Shown here piece after piece: positions 44,327 through 58,990 of a stretch of DNA of 64,000 nt. The translations under genes were made by a program, and so were the position numbers. Every line of letters starts with the position of its first letter. Positions within the stretch are counted from its first letter, which is position 1. A model generated the notes under the pieces. That model was not told the origin of the DNA. It saw only the letters and a list, made by a program, of their open reading frames with translations, and did no database searches. The DNA is from Anaeromyces robustus. Taxonomy: Eukaryota; Neocallimastigomycota; Neocallimastigomycetes; Neocallimastigales; Neocallimastigaceae. The stretch lies in assembly GCA_002104895.1 (NCBI GenBank), contig MCFG01000232.1, positions 15,001 through 79,000 on the forward strand, read 5' to 3'.

Positions 44327-47300
44327 TACTAGCATAATTTTAATTATATTACAATTGTTTTATTAGCATATAGCCTCTTATTTAAATAACAATAATAATT
44401 ATATTTATTATTTATTTACGTTAGAAATTGTTATATTATATTATTATTTTGGTACTTTATTTATTTTTTTCACGTTTATTTATTTATTTATTATATACTT
44501 ATTATTATAAAAATTATTATTTTAAAATATTATTTTTAATAATTTTTTTCCAATTTTTATTATTATATTTGACTTTTTATCTACTGTATATATTTTTCTT
44601 TTTGATAAATTATCAAATCATTAAGGTAGTACAAAAATTATATTAAATTTGCTCTATTTTAACTTAATATTTTTTTTTTAATTAAAACTATATCATTATT
44701 CTCATTGTTTATATTCTATTTAATATATATTGCTCTTTTTATTGCATAAAGGTAGGACAAGATGATTTAATATAAAAATTAAAAATAAAATTAATTAATA
44801 ATTAATAAAAATTCCATATTAAAAAATTGAAAACTTTTTGTTTAACAATTCATAAATACATATAAATATATAATATTAATATATTTAATATATTATATTT
44901 ATGTACTATATATTATTCTTTTTAGATAAATTTAATAAAACAAATTAATTCAATTATTTTACTTTTTTTTATCTTGGATAATGTAATGACAGTTAAATAT
45001 ACATAAAAATATAATTACAAATTAAAGGAATATATAAATGTATATGTTCATATTATATATGCATATTTTCTTTTTATTCATATAATAAATTAGCATAATA
45101 ACAGATTGTATTATGAAAAAAAGAATAAAATAAAAAAAAAATAAAACAAATTCAAATGAAAAAAAAGAAAATTTAATATTAAATAATACTTATAAATTAA
45201 TAATGAAAAAAAAAAGGAACGTGATAATTTGAAACATTTTATCATATTTATTTGATTAAAAAAAAAAAGATAAAAAGATACAAAGAAAGAAAAAGAAAAT
45301 AAAAATTACACAGAGAATATCACACGAAATAAAGAAAAAAAAAGAAAAAAGAATTAAACTATAACGATAACACAAATGGAATAAATAACACAAAATGTTT
45401 CAAATTTTAAAAACAATTGTTAAAAATAAAATAGAACATTTTTTAATAGAATAAAATTCTATAACAATAATTATTGAATTTTATCTTTTTATTTTTATTA
45501 CAATATAAAATTTTGATAATAATAAAACTTTAGAAGATAATAAGGGGAAAATAATCCACATGACTATTATTATATTATTTATTATTTATTTAAATAAAAA
45601 AATAATGTATTGAGTAACATTGTAGTCATTAATAATAGTACTATAAATAATTTGAAACAAAATATTTAAGCTCTATAATAAAAAGTTTTAATTCCTTTAA
45701 AGTTTAAGTATGACAAAAAGAATTATTTCAAAAATATTATGATTTATATAAAAAATTTTTTTTTCTTTTATATTAACATAACATCTATATATAACCAATT
45801 ATACCTATTATTGTTATTATTTTTTATTATTTTTCTATTATAATTTATTATTATGTTTATAATTATATTATTGAGAATGAACATTTTTGTTTCTTTATTT
45901 TTCTTTTCTTTTTTACCTTTTAACACTTTTTTACGAAAAAAAGAGAAATAATTGTAATGATTTTAATAATATGATTGGTTACATTTAAACAGGTTGTACA
46001 TAAATAAATTAATTAATTAAAGAAAAGCTTTATTGGTTACAGTACATACAATTGTACCATATTAATATTATAAATTACTGGTAGTACATAAAAAATTCTA
46101 TAATTATTGTATTTTCGTATTTTCTTTTCTTTGTTCTTTGTAGTTGTATCTTTAATGTTAAAATAAAAAGGAAAAGTAAAAATAAATTGACGTACATATA
46201 TAAATAAATGATAATAATAAAGGATAATAGTAAAATATTTAAATAAAACTCAAACATTTATCTTTATTAATTATTTTGAATTGTTAAAAATTACTATTAT
46301 TTTATAATTATTTTTGTAATTGAAAAGTGGATCATGGTACTATTGTGTTTTTGTGTTACTATTATAAATTAAAATATAGTAAAATAATAAGAATATTAGT
46401 TATAATACTAATAATAAAACCAATAATATATTTATATATATACAGAACAATTAAAAATTATATATTATAGAATATGTATTTGATTTTTCTTTATTACTGA
46501 TTAATTAAAAAGAAAATAAAAAACTATATTTCTTTTAAATATTTTACTTCATTTAAAGTATTCTTTTAAAAAAATTAATGAACTTTAATATATTTATTAT
46601 AATAGAAAGTACTGTATTTCTGTATTATTATTATTATTATTATTTATAGAAATTTCTATTTTAATCTTAAAAAAAAAAACAGAATTAATTTAAAAAAATT
46701 TTTATCGTTACACAATAAATTTTATAATAACCTTAAATATTAATAAAAATGCTTTAATTTTTTATAATAAAATCAACAATGAAAGAAAAGATTTTTTTTT
46801 CACTTTATTGTTCTAGACAAAAAATAAATAAATTATGTTTAATAAATTATTATTAAGCATTTTATTTGAAAAAATTATATTATAAAACTATTTTCAAATT
46901 TATTTTTATATTAATATTTATTATTAATTAAATAATAAAAAAAATAAAAAAAAACAATATAAATATATATATAAAAGAAAATGTAAAAGAAAATATAAAT
47001 ATAAAAAAATATAAATATAAATATAAAGAAAATATAAATATTAAAGAAAATGTAAATATATTATAACAATAATTTTAATGAATTTATATATATATACACT
47101 ATTATATTATAAGATATTATTTTAATAACTCACCAATTTTTTTATAAAATATAAATATTTATAACTATTTTATTATAACTGTAACAAAAAATTACTAAAT
47201 AATAATATATAAAAATTTAATTAATTTTTAATTTCAATTTATTTTCTATTATTTATTTATTTATTAATTTATTAATTTTTATTTATTTAATTATTTAATT

Positions 47301-48054
47301 AATTTATTTTTTATTTATTTATTTATTTATTAATTAATTAATTTGTTTAATTATTATTGTAATTTTTAAATCAAATTAAAAGGAAAAAAAAAAGTATTAT
47401 TACTATTATTATGAGTTTATAGAGAAATTTTGATTAAATAAATAAATTTATAATATTTTATTGCTTTATTTATAAAAATAATAGTAAAAATAAAAAAAAA
47501 TTGACAAGCTGATAAAAGAAAAAAGAATAAAAATAAAACAAATATAAAAGTTAATTAATATGCAAAATATAAACATAATTGCCCTTTTTTTAATAATATT
47601 TTAATATTAAATAATAATAATAAAAAGTTTAATGTATTATTTATTTCATCATACAATTAAAAATAAAAAAAAAAAAAAAAAGGTTGTAAAAATCAAAATA
47701 TAAACATTATTTTTTTTTTTTACAAGATAAAAAAAATTACTTTATGTATTATCTTTTTAAATATTATTCTATAAAAGGTATTAAATATACACCCTATAAA
47801 TACATATAGGTATCCTACATTATACCCTTAAAATACAAAAATTATATAATGATCGTTTTATTTATTTTTTTTTTTTTTAATAAACTAAAATAACAAAATC
47901 AAGGTTAATTTTATAGTAATATATTAATTAAAAATTATTAAAAAAAATAAATATATATGAGATACTTTATATTAATATATAATAGTAATTAATAATAATA
48001 AATAATAATAATAATAAGTAGAACGATAATTATAAAAATAAATATTATTATCAT

Positions 48055-48093
48055 TATTATTGTTTTAATTATTATTATTATACCAATGTTAAA

Positions 48094-48132
<39 letters not shown>

Positions 48133-48938
48133 TTAATTATTATTATTATATTCAATGTTAAAATTATTATTATTATTATTATTATTTTAATTATTATTAT
48201 TATATCAATGTTAAAATTATTAGTATTATTATTATTGTTGTTGTTGTTGTTATTATTATTATTATTTTAATTATTATTATTATTTTAATCATTATTATTA
48301 CTTTAAAATTATTATAATTATTATTATTATATCGATGTTAAAATTATTATTATTATTTTAATTATTATTATTATATCAATGTTAAAATTATTATTATTAT
48401 TTTAATTATTATTATTATATCAATGTTAAAATTATTATTATTATTTTAATTATTATTATTATATCAATGTTAAAATTATTATTATTATTTTAATTATTAT
48501 TATTATATCAATGTTAAAATTATTATTATTATTTTAATTATTATTATTATATCAATGTTAAAATTATTATTATTATTTTAATTATTATTATTATATCAAT
48601 GTTAAAATTATTATTATTATTTTAATTATTATTATTATATCAATGTTAAAATTATTATTATTATTTTAATTATTATTATTATATCAATGTTAAAATTATT
48701 ATTATTATTTTAATTATTATTATTATATCAATGTTAAAATTATTATTATTATTTTAATTATTATTATTATATCAATGTTAAAATTATTATTATTATTTTA
48801 ATTATTATTATTATTATATCAATGTTAAAATTATTATTATTATTTTAATTATTATTATTATTATTATATCAATGTTAAAATTATTATTATTATTTTAATT
48901 ATTATTATTATTATTATATCAATGTTAAAATTATTATA

Positions 48939-48989
<51 letters not shown>

Positions 48990-49090
48990 TTAATCATTAT
49001 TATTATGTTAAAATTATTATAATTATTATTATTATTATTATTATTATTTTAATCATTATTATGTTAAAATTATTATAATTATTATTATTA
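48055..49090. repeat. 44-bp minisatellite, about 15-20 copies
   Basis: Units consist of ATATCAATGTTAAAATTATT followed by TTA units, TTTTAATT and more TTA units. Spacing of CAATGTTAAAA is exactly 44 bp in the core (for example 48377, 48421, 48465). Edge copies differ by multiples of 3 bp or carry ATCGATG instead of ATCAATG. Confidence 0.95.
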
Positions 49091-49189
49091 TATCGATGAA
49101 TTAGTAATGATGAATTATGGATTTCTTGATAGTTTTAATGGTTAGTTTTACTAGTATTAATTATTTTATTTTTTAGTAACGAAATTATG

Positions 49190-49575
49190 ATATTCAACTA
49201 TTTTATTTTTGTTTTATTTATTATATTTTTATTTCACTATTTATCTAATTTTATTTTTATATATTCATTTTATGTTTTATTTTGTTATTTTTTTTTTTTT
49301 TTGTTTTATTTATTATATTTTTATTTCACTATTTATCTAATTTTATTTTTATATATTCATTTTATGTTTTATTTTGCTATTTTTTTTTTTTTTTTTTGTT
49401 TTATTTATTATATTTTTATTTCACTATTTATCTAATTTTATTTTTATATATTCATTTTATGTTTTATTTTGCTATTTTTTTTTTTTTTTTTTGTTTTATT
49501 TATTATATTTTTATTTCACTATTTATCTAATTTTATTTTTATATATTCATTTTATGTTTTATTTTGCTATTTATT
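49190..49575. repeat. ~94-bp tandem repeat, 4 copies
   Basis: Four copies of a T-rich unit (TTTATTATATTTTTATTTCA, then ATCTAATTTT, then ATTCATTTTATGTTTTATTT) are separated by T-runs. Unit lengths differ slightly (about 92-95 bp) because the T-run length varies. The overlapping hydrophobic frames read from it are repeat artefacts. Confidence 0.93.
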
Positions 49576-50593
49576 TTTGTATAATTATTATTGGATTAAA
49601 ATAATAAAGTATAAAAAAAGAAATATTGAATATTATTTCTATAAAATGCTGAATATTTTAGATACTTTAGAGTTTATAATATTGAAATATATATAAAACT
49701 GTGAAGTATAATTTGTAAAAAACATATTAAAATTAAAGATTAAATGATATAAATAATAAAGTAAAAACATATAATAAACTATACAATAATAAATTAAGAG
49801 ATAATTTATATATTTCAATAATCTACACCTTTAAGCATAGAATATTGTATTTCATAATTAAAGATTTATACATATATATAAAACTGTGAAGTAAAATATA
49901 TTAGAAATCTATAATAATAAAATTTAATAATTAGTGAAGTATATCAAGCAAAGAAATACATTAAAAAAAGAATAAAATAGTAAAAAGCAACTGAATAAAT
50001 ATCAAATAATAGTAATGAATATTTGAGTATGTATATTGAAATTTTAATATTTATTTGTGAAATAAAGTTAAATAATAATAATAAATATAAATAATTAAAA
50101 TTAAATAGTATAAATAGTGAAATTAAGCATGTTATTAATTATATAATTATTAATTAAGAAAATAGTAACAAAAGAATTAACAATTTTTTAACAATAATTA
50201 TGAATACCTAAAATTATAATATATCATAATATGTATAAATCTTTAAATATAATATAGAATAAATAAAATAAAACAACAATTATACATTGTTCTAACAATA
50301 ATAATATTTAAATACTTAAAAGAGAGCATTAAAATTTAAAAATATAATTAATTATAATTAAGAAGTTAAATAGTTTTTTAAATATGTAAAAAATTAACAA
50401 AGTCAATACATAAAAATAAATAATTAATAATAAATATTGAATATGCAATGAACTATATAGTTATAAAAAAAAATAAAGAAAATAAAGAAAAAACAACTGA
50501 ATATAATTCTAATAACAATTTGTAAAGTATAATAATGTTCAAAAAGTAATTTTTATCTATATTTTACATTTTACTATAATGTATTAATGTAAA

Positions 50594-50942
<349 letters not shown>

Positions 50943-53038
50943 AATAATACATTTATTATTATTGTTTAAATATAGCTTTACATTAAAACACTTTTAATGT
51001 ATATGTATATATAAAATTATAACTATTATTTAATTATTTTGTATTTATTTTTTTTATTTGTTTATTATTTATTTATTATAATTATTATTGTTTACATTTT
51101 ATTATCAGTAATATAATTAATATTGCCACATGTTTTTAGAAGAAGAAAAAAGAATAAAGTTAATGTTTTATATTGCATAAAAATTAACTAATTCTTTGAA
51201 ATAAAAATAAAAAAGAAAAACTCTTTTATTTTTAATAATAATTTATGTTATTTCTTTTTTTAATATTTATATATATATATTTAATGTAATTCGAATTTAA
51301 AATTTTTAAAAATTAAAATTAAAGTTAAAAAAATGATGTAACAATTTGAGGATAAAATTTTTTTATATTTTTGTTTATTTAAAAGTAAAATAATGTAATA
51401 AAAAGCAAATTAGATTAAATTAGAGCAAAATAAAATAAAATAAAATAAAATAAAATAAAAAATTTAAAATAAAAAATAAAAAATAGAAAATAAAATATAA
51501 TTAATTACTAATTATATTAGAAATTAACTTATGAAATTTTGAAACTAATATTATGTAATTATGTAATTATGTAATTATGTAATTATAAAAAAAAATTATT
51601 ATTTGAAATACTAATAATTTGTATATAATATTATTAATTTAAACATTCTTTTTTTAAAAAAAAATAAACAACAAAACATAAAGAAAATCTCTTTAATATG
51701 CAATGTACTTTTTTTTTTATTCTTTTTAATCTGTATTATTATTAATCTTTAATTAATTAATTAATTATTTATTTATTTGTTATTGTTATTATTTATATTT
51801 TTTTCTTTTTTTTTTTCTTTTTATTTTTATTATTTAGAATGACATGATTTTTGATTTTTTATGCTTTTATGTTTTATTCATTCATATCCATGTTAGATTT
51901 ATTAAATTATTGTTAATGTTATTTTAAATTAATTTTTAATTTAATATATATAAATTAATCGTCAACAAATAATAATTATAATAATTAATTAATTTTGTTG
52001 GTAGATTTAAAAAATATGCTTTTTTTTTTTTAAAGTAAATGATTATTATTTTAAAAAGTTCACTTTTTATATATATAGTATAATATATATTAAAATTAAC
52101 ATTAACACAATAAAAATACACATTAATATTATTATTTATTATATATTATAATTTTTTTTTTCTTTTTATTTTAATTAATTATTTATTTTTATTTTTATTT
52201 ATTTATTTTTTTTTTAATTAAATTTTAAAATAATAATTCTTCTCTATAATAATTATTAAATATATTAATAAAAAGTTAATAAAAAAAAAAAAAAAAGATT
52301 TAAAAAATTATTAAAAACAAATTTTTTTTTCTTAATTAATTCTCTTTATTTTAGCAGTCGATAAGCTGTTAATAAAAGGATAAATATAAAAAAAAAAAAA
52401 AAAGAAAAGAAAAGGTTAAAAAAAAAATATAATAATTTATTTTAATTATAATTTTTCTTTTTTCTTTTCTTCTTTCTCTTTCTTTTTTTCTTTATTATTA
52501 TTTTTTTTTTTATTTTTTTATTTTTTTTTTTTGTTAAAAAAAAGTTGATTTTTTTTATATAAATTATTTAGTATCAATTAAATATAATAAATTATTATTA
52601 TTATTATTTTTTTGTTATAATTTAAATATTTATAAAAATATCATTGATATTTTCTTTATGATATATGGTTTATGAATTTATTTTCAAATTGTACGTATAT
52701 ATTGTAGAAAAAATAGATATGAACTCCTTATTTACGCTTTTTTTTTTTTTTTTTTTTTTTTTTTGATTTATGATTTATGATTTATGATTTATGTTTTATG
52801 TTTTATGTTTTATGTTGTTTATTATAAATTAATAGTTATATTAATTTTTTTTTTTTTTTTCATTTGGTCTTTAATATTATTATAATTAAGGGAGTTGTGT
52901 TAAAAAAAAAATAACATAATTTTATTTTTTGTTATTTAGTATATAATTTTTTTTTTTTATATATATATGGGTTTTGTTATTCATTATTTATAAATTATTG
53001 TATACATTATTTTATTATTATTGAATCTATTATTTCAT

Positions 53039-53656
53039 TTAAAACATTGGAAGACCTAAAACACATTCATCATGAACAGCTCTTAAAGCAACTGGAGCTG
53101 AATCTGCTGATATAACACATGAAATATTTATTTCAGAAGCACCTTGTGATATCATTTCAATATTAACATTATGAGCAGCTAAAATAGTAAACATACGTCC
53201 AGCAGTACCAACAAGATTTTTCATTTGTTTACCAACTAATGATAAAATAGACATATCAGTAGTAATTTGTACATTACCGAATTTCTTTAATTCTTTTAAG
53301 GCTCTTTCTAAATCTTTACTTTGTACATTAGCTAAAGCCATAGAAATATGTACTTCACTAGTACTAATTAAATCAACACTAATACCATAACGACTTAAAA
53401 TAGCAAATACATTTGACATGAAACCATAAGATAATGATTTTCTATTGGAATGAATATTAACAATAGTAACATCATCTTTAATGGTAACAGCAGTACCATT
53501 ACGTCTAGTGAATTTCTTTGAATCTTCCTTCTTCTTTTCTCTTTCATATGCATCTGGAGTAATAACAGTACCAAAACCTTCTGGTTTAAAGGTATTCTTA
53601 ATACGAATTGGAATATTTACTCTAATAACTTGTTCCATAGTAGTTGGGTGAATACT

Positions 53657-53696
<40 letters not shown>

Positions 53697-55506
53697 TTAT
53701 AATCGATGTTTTTGTTTATTTATTTTATATTATTTTATATTATTTTATATTATTTTTATAAATAATAATCATTATTTTTAATAAAAGAATTAATTAATAT
53801 TTTTTTTTCTTCATTTGTTAAAAAAAATAATTTATATATTTATTTTTATTTTAAAAATATATATAAATTTTTTAAAAAAAATATACATATATTAATAATA
53901 ATACTTACACTTCACTACCATAGTAAGTTAATTCAGCAGCTTCTTCTGGAGTAATATATGAAAGTAATCTAGCCTTTGGTGCTTTTCTTGGATCAGCAGT
54001 GAAAATACCATCAACTTCCTTCCAAATTTGAAGTTCTCCAGCCTTTCTACCAACAGCAATTAAAGCAGCAGTTAAATCAGTGTAACCACGACCAATAGTT
54101 TGAAGAATACTACCTGGAACTGGACCAAAGTAACCAGTTACAACTGGTACCTTCTTTCCACATGCCTTTGTAACTTCACCTAATCTTTCGGCAATGTAAT
54201 CATAGAAAGATTGAGTAATATTAGATTCATCAAATTCCTTTTCAATAAGTCTTTCAAGGTTGACGTATTCAGCATCAATACCCTATTTATAGTTTATAAA
54301 ATATTATTATATTTTATTAGTACATGTTTATTTAAAAAAAAAAAATTTACATATTTATTAATAATTTATCATAATTGTATATTTTATGATGTAAAAATAC
54401 TTTACTTGACTTATTAAAACTGAAGTTAAAGTACGAGCAGCTAATTTTTCACCAGTACTGATAATAATATCGTTAGAACGTGGAGAAATTTCATCAATAA
54501 TCTATTTTATTATTATTATTATTATTTATTTTTATATAATTATTTAATATAATAATTAATAAATTGTTAATTAATAGAAATTAATAGAAAAAAAAAATAC
54601 TAGTTTTTTTTTTTTATTATTTTATTTATAAACTTATTTTTTATTCATATATATTCATTAAATTTATGATATTATATTTACTTCAGCAGCTTTCATGAAT
54701 TTTTTAATGTTTTCACATTCTTCAGTAATATCTTTTTGTAATTCTTCGCAAATCTTTTTATTTTCTTCAGAATCTTGTGGAATAGCAAGTTCAGCAGTTT
54801 TGATATGTGAAGTTTGAATAAGATCTACAATATCTAAGAATTTCTTAGATTCTGGAGTTAAAACTTCATTCATAGCTTGAATTAAACTATTTTTTTTAAT
54901 TATATATATATATTTTTATAATATGAATTACATTCATAATATATATATATATAAAATAAAGTAAAATAAAATATTATAAATGTAAAAAATATAATTAATT
55001 TATATATTATTTAAAATATTTGTAATTCATATAAAATAAATTTATATCTAATGATATAAATTTTAAAGTACTTACCGACTAGTTGTTCCTTCAGATTTCT
55101 TTTGACTACTCATAGCAGATAAGACAACAATAGTTGGTCTTTCTTTAATAGTATTACTATAAATAATTTATATATTAATGAATAAAACAAAAATATTTAG
55201 ATTAATCAATTCATATATACGTTTTATTACCAAAAATATATATATATATTTCTTTTGTTTCCAAATAAACTACTGATAATAATAATTTTTTATAAAAGAT
55301 ATAATATACTTCTTATCTTTTTCAATTATTAAAAAATAGTAATTAATAATTATAAAAATATTAAAAAAAAAAAAGTTAAAAACTTTTTTATACCTGACAA
55401 TCTTAGCAACATTGAGCATACGTTCAGCGGTACCAACAGATGTACCTCCGAATTTTTGAACAACAAGATCTTCTGGTTTAGTTTCAATTAATGAATTATC
55501 TAACAT
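53039..55506 (-). CDS. aspartokinase (aspartate kinase), 6 exons
   Basis: It phosphorylates L-aspartate, the first step towards threonine, methionine and isoleucine in fungi. Exons: 55506-55394, 55156-55076, 54886-54682, 54501-54406, 54282-53909, 53654-53039. They total 1485 nt, giving 494 residues, slightly short of the ~527 of yeast Hom3. The N terminus carries the kinase signature QKFGGTSVGTAERM (KFGGTS at 18-23). STGEKLAARTLTSVL follows, then VVTGYFGPVPGSILQTIGRG and GRKAGELQIWKEVDGIFTAD. The motif EAAELTYYGSEVIHPTTMEQ spans the exon 5/6 junction. Exon 6 encodes two ACT domains (TIVNIHSNRKSLSYGFMSNV and LSLVGKQMKNLVGTAGRMFT), the site of threonine feedback in fungal enzymes. The residues I can place look intact. 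Exon codons are richer in G/C than most of the window, as expected of a well-expressed gene. Confidence 0.95.
53657..53698. repeat. (TTTA)n in aspartokinase intron 5
   Basis: About 40 bp of TTTA units immediately before the last exon's acceptor (on the minus strand). Confidence 0.9.
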
Positions 55507-56465
55507 TTTATTTACAATATACTTTATAAAGAATATTAAAATATATTAAAAATATATATATATAAATGTTAATGATTAAAATTTAATATTTAATATATTT
55601 TTAACATCAATATTAAGAATATTTTTTTTTTCATAATTTTATTCATAATAATTCTTTTTTTTTTTTTTTATTAATTCCATTCACTATTATTCAATTATAT
55701 AAAATTCTTGGCTTTTATTCTTATTATAATTTCATTTCATTTTATATTATATAATTTCATAACTAATTTTATTTCCTCTTAATTATAATTTTTCTTTTTT
55801 TTTTTTTTTGAATATTTTTTAAATATTAATGATAATATTATAAATAAATATATTACTTATTATTTTCTTTTTTTTTAAGTTAAAAAAAAGTATTATTATA
55901 TCGACTTCAATATAATAATTACAGAGAGATTATTTTTAAATTAGTTATAATAAAGAAAAAAATTCAATAATATTTTTTTTTTTTTTTTTTACAATCATTA
56001 AAAAAATTAAAAAAACGTAAAATATATTGTAATATATAATGTAATATATTTTAATTATTATAACAAAATATATTGTATATAATATTAAAATCAGGGATTT
56101 AATAGGTTAAATATATAAAAATCTATTGAAATTTTTATGTAAATATTATTTATATTTAAAAAAAAAAGGAATTATATCCAATATAATTATTATATTAAAT
56201 TATTATATATTAATAAATAATAAATAATAAATAATTATAAATAATATTAAAAAAAAAAAAAAAAAGTAGATGATGATTAAATAATATATTGTATATAAAA
56301 CTCAAATAATTTAATAAATTATATTGTAATATATGGTTTATTATTTAATTATATATAATTATAAATTAATCACAAATAAGATTTGAAAAAACAATATATA
56401 TTAAAATATATTGATATAATATATAATTTATTTGATCTATTAATTATTTGATAATATATATTCTG

Positions 56466-56564
<99 letters not shown>

Positions 56565-57263
56565 ATTATTAAATTAAAATAAAAATCAAAATCTCTTTTT
56601 TAAAACTTCCTCAAAATATTCCACTAAATAATATATGAAATATATCAAAAATTAAATTACTCTATATATTACTATTACATTGAGAATCAAATTTTAAACC
56701 AGTAAAAACACTTCTCTTAATAATCCTAAAATCTCTGATTTCAAAAAAAAAAAAAAAAAAAAAAAATAATATAAATAAATAAATAAATAAATAAAATAAA
56801 ATATAATGAATAAATATATTATATATAAAAATTTATAATTAAGTAAATGAATAAATAACTATAAATAATAATAAATATTTAAATATTAAAAATATTTAAA
56901 AAATTAAAAAAGAATTAAAATAAATTAAAACATTCATATATTTTATCTTTATTTTTTTTTAAAAAAAAAAAGATTATTAAATAATATATTAAAACAAAGA
57001 TAAAAAAAAAAAAAAGAATTACTTATTGATATAATAAATAAAAAAAAAGAACAAATAATAAATTATTCATTAATAATAATAATAAAATATAAATGTTTAC
57101 ATAATTTGTTAATTAATATGTTGATGTATAAAATTTTAAAATATTATTTATTTATTTATTATAGTTGTATTAAAATATAATAATTATATGAAACAATTAA
57201 GTATAATAAATTTATATGTTATTTATATAAATACAAATAATTTATTTTTAAAAAAAAAATAAT
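55507..57263. other. intergenic, 1.75 kb, upstream of aspartokinase
   Basis: No gene is seen. It contains poly(T) runs, an AAAT microsatellite (56467-56567), a poly(A) run at 56744-56765 and several AATATATTGTAATATAT-like words around 56020-56060 and 56320-56330. Confidence 0.6.
56467..56567. repeat. (AAAT)~25 microsatellite
   Basis: About 100 bp of perfect AAAT units. Confidence 0.95.
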
Positions 57264-58562
57264 ATTAAATTTTTTTTTGAATTATTTGAAAGTGGACTAA
57301 TTTTTAAATCATAATACTTGTCAATTTTATTTACATTAGTTCTATGTTCTATTAAATATTTTATTCTATTCTCATTAGCATATTTACATTCATGTATTAA
57401 AGGTGTATTTCTTCATTAGTAAATATAATTTATATTCTCATCTCTATTATGATATGTATTAAAGATGTTTTTCTATCAATCCAATTCTGACAATTTACAT
57501 CTGCTCCATATTCAACTAAATATTTTATTGTATTATCATCTTTATTATTACATAAAATGAGAATAGGTGAATAATAGGTATTTTGATCTATATTCATGGT
57601 ATGTTCCACTAAATATTTTACATTTCCGTATTTGCAAGCATCTATTAAAAAATTATCATTATCAATATTCTTTTCTTGTTCAATTAAATTTTTTATTTTG
57701 TTTTCATTTTTATTTTCATTTGATATCATTAAATATGGATGAAAATAATACTTACATCTAAGTTCATCTTCTCCATGTTCAATTAAGTATTCTATTTCCA
57801 TTTTTACATGTAATTATTAAAGAGATATTATTATACATATCAAATTGATTTACATTAATTCCATGTTTAATTAATTTTTTTACTATACTTTCATCTTTTT
57901 TTTTTAAATGAAACAATTAAAAAGGTTTCATTATCTTTACCTTTTTACATTAACTCCATGTTTTACTAAAAATTTTACAATATTTTCATGTCCATTTTCA
58001 TATGTAATTATTAAAGAATTATCAACTAAATATCTCACTATATTTTCATTTCTATTTGCACATTCTACTACTAATGCTGTAGAGTTATACATATAAGACA
58101 TATATTTTTCATTTAAGAATTTTTCTTTATCTACATCAACTTCATGCTCAATTAAATATTTTAAATATTTTCATTTCCATTTATACTTTCTTTATCTACA
58201 TCAACTTCATGCTCAATTAAATATTTTAAATATTTTCATTTCCATTTATACTTTCTTTATCTACATCAGTACCAATCCATTTATATTTTCATTATCTACA
58301 TCAATACCAATCTATTTATTCTTTTTTATCTATATCAGTACCATGTTTAACCAAATATTTCATTATAGTTTCATTTTCATTATAACATGAATATATAAAG
58401 ACTTATGTTGTGTCAGGTAATTGACTGGAATTTGGTAAAAGGACTATTATCAGAACAATAGTTTACATCCACAGCATGTTCAATTAAATTATTTACCTTA
58501 ATTTTATCTATAATATCATTTTTAATTTTGTTAGAATTATTATTAATATTTGAACAATCCAT
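57264..58562 (-). pseudogene. decayed ankyrin-repeat gene, copy 1
   Basis: A start-like MDCSNINNNSNKIKND at 58562 leads into KVNNLIEHAVDVNYC. Ankyrin-like pieces then appear in different frames: MKYLVKHGTDIDKK, KYLVEHTMNIDQN, KYLVEYGADVNCQNW. The longest open stretch is 57801-57430 (123 residues). Stops and frame changes between pieces are too many for introns, since pieces follow each other with gaps far below intron size. A ~64-bp direct duplication (58132-58196 and 58197-58260) lies inside. The repeat type (KYLVEHGADVN) differs from the intact ankyrin gene at 21-23 kb. Confidence 0.75.
58132..58260. repeat. ~64-bp direct tandem duplication in ankyrin pseudogene
   Basis: The block beginning TTTCTTTATCTACATCAACT and ending at the TTTATAC before the next TTTCTTTAT occurs twice in a row almost without change, so it is recent. 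Confidence 0.85.
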
Positions 58563-58990
58563 ATTTTATTTATTTATGTTGTTATTATTGTTTGTCTGTT
58601 GTCTGCACTATTTATTTAATCAAAATAAATTAAATAGAATTGGGAATAAAATAAAATAAAATGATTTTCATTGTATTAAATTGAATTAAGTGATGATTTA
58701 GTTTTTTTTTTAATTGAATATACAATTAAACTTTTTTGTTTTATAAATATTTTTTATTATAAAAATAAATTATATACAGAAAAAATTATTTATAACCATT
58801 TTTTAATCTTATTTTCCATGCTCTATTTGAAAATTTATTGGCTGTGATAATTAAAATTATATTAAATTTTTAATAAGCAAATTTTAATTCATTTTTAATT
58901 AAAAATGTATAATGAAATATGTTTATTTTATAAAGGTTAATAATAATAATATTAATAATATTTATAATAATAATAATAATAATAATAAAA
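58563..58990. other. spacer between the two ankyrin pseudogene copies
   Basis: It holds A/T-rich sequence and a short TAA run (58964-58988). The stretch 58790-58890 (GAAAATTTATTGGCTGTGAT) recurs as GAAAATTTATTGGTTATTGT near 59667-59687. The duplication therefore included the 5' flank. Confidence 0.6.

Noticed and set aside
49187-49696. Four overlapping hydrophobic frames resembling small membrane proteins
   Set aside because: They are the same ~94-bp T-rich tandem repeat read in successive units; no start context or conserved composition.
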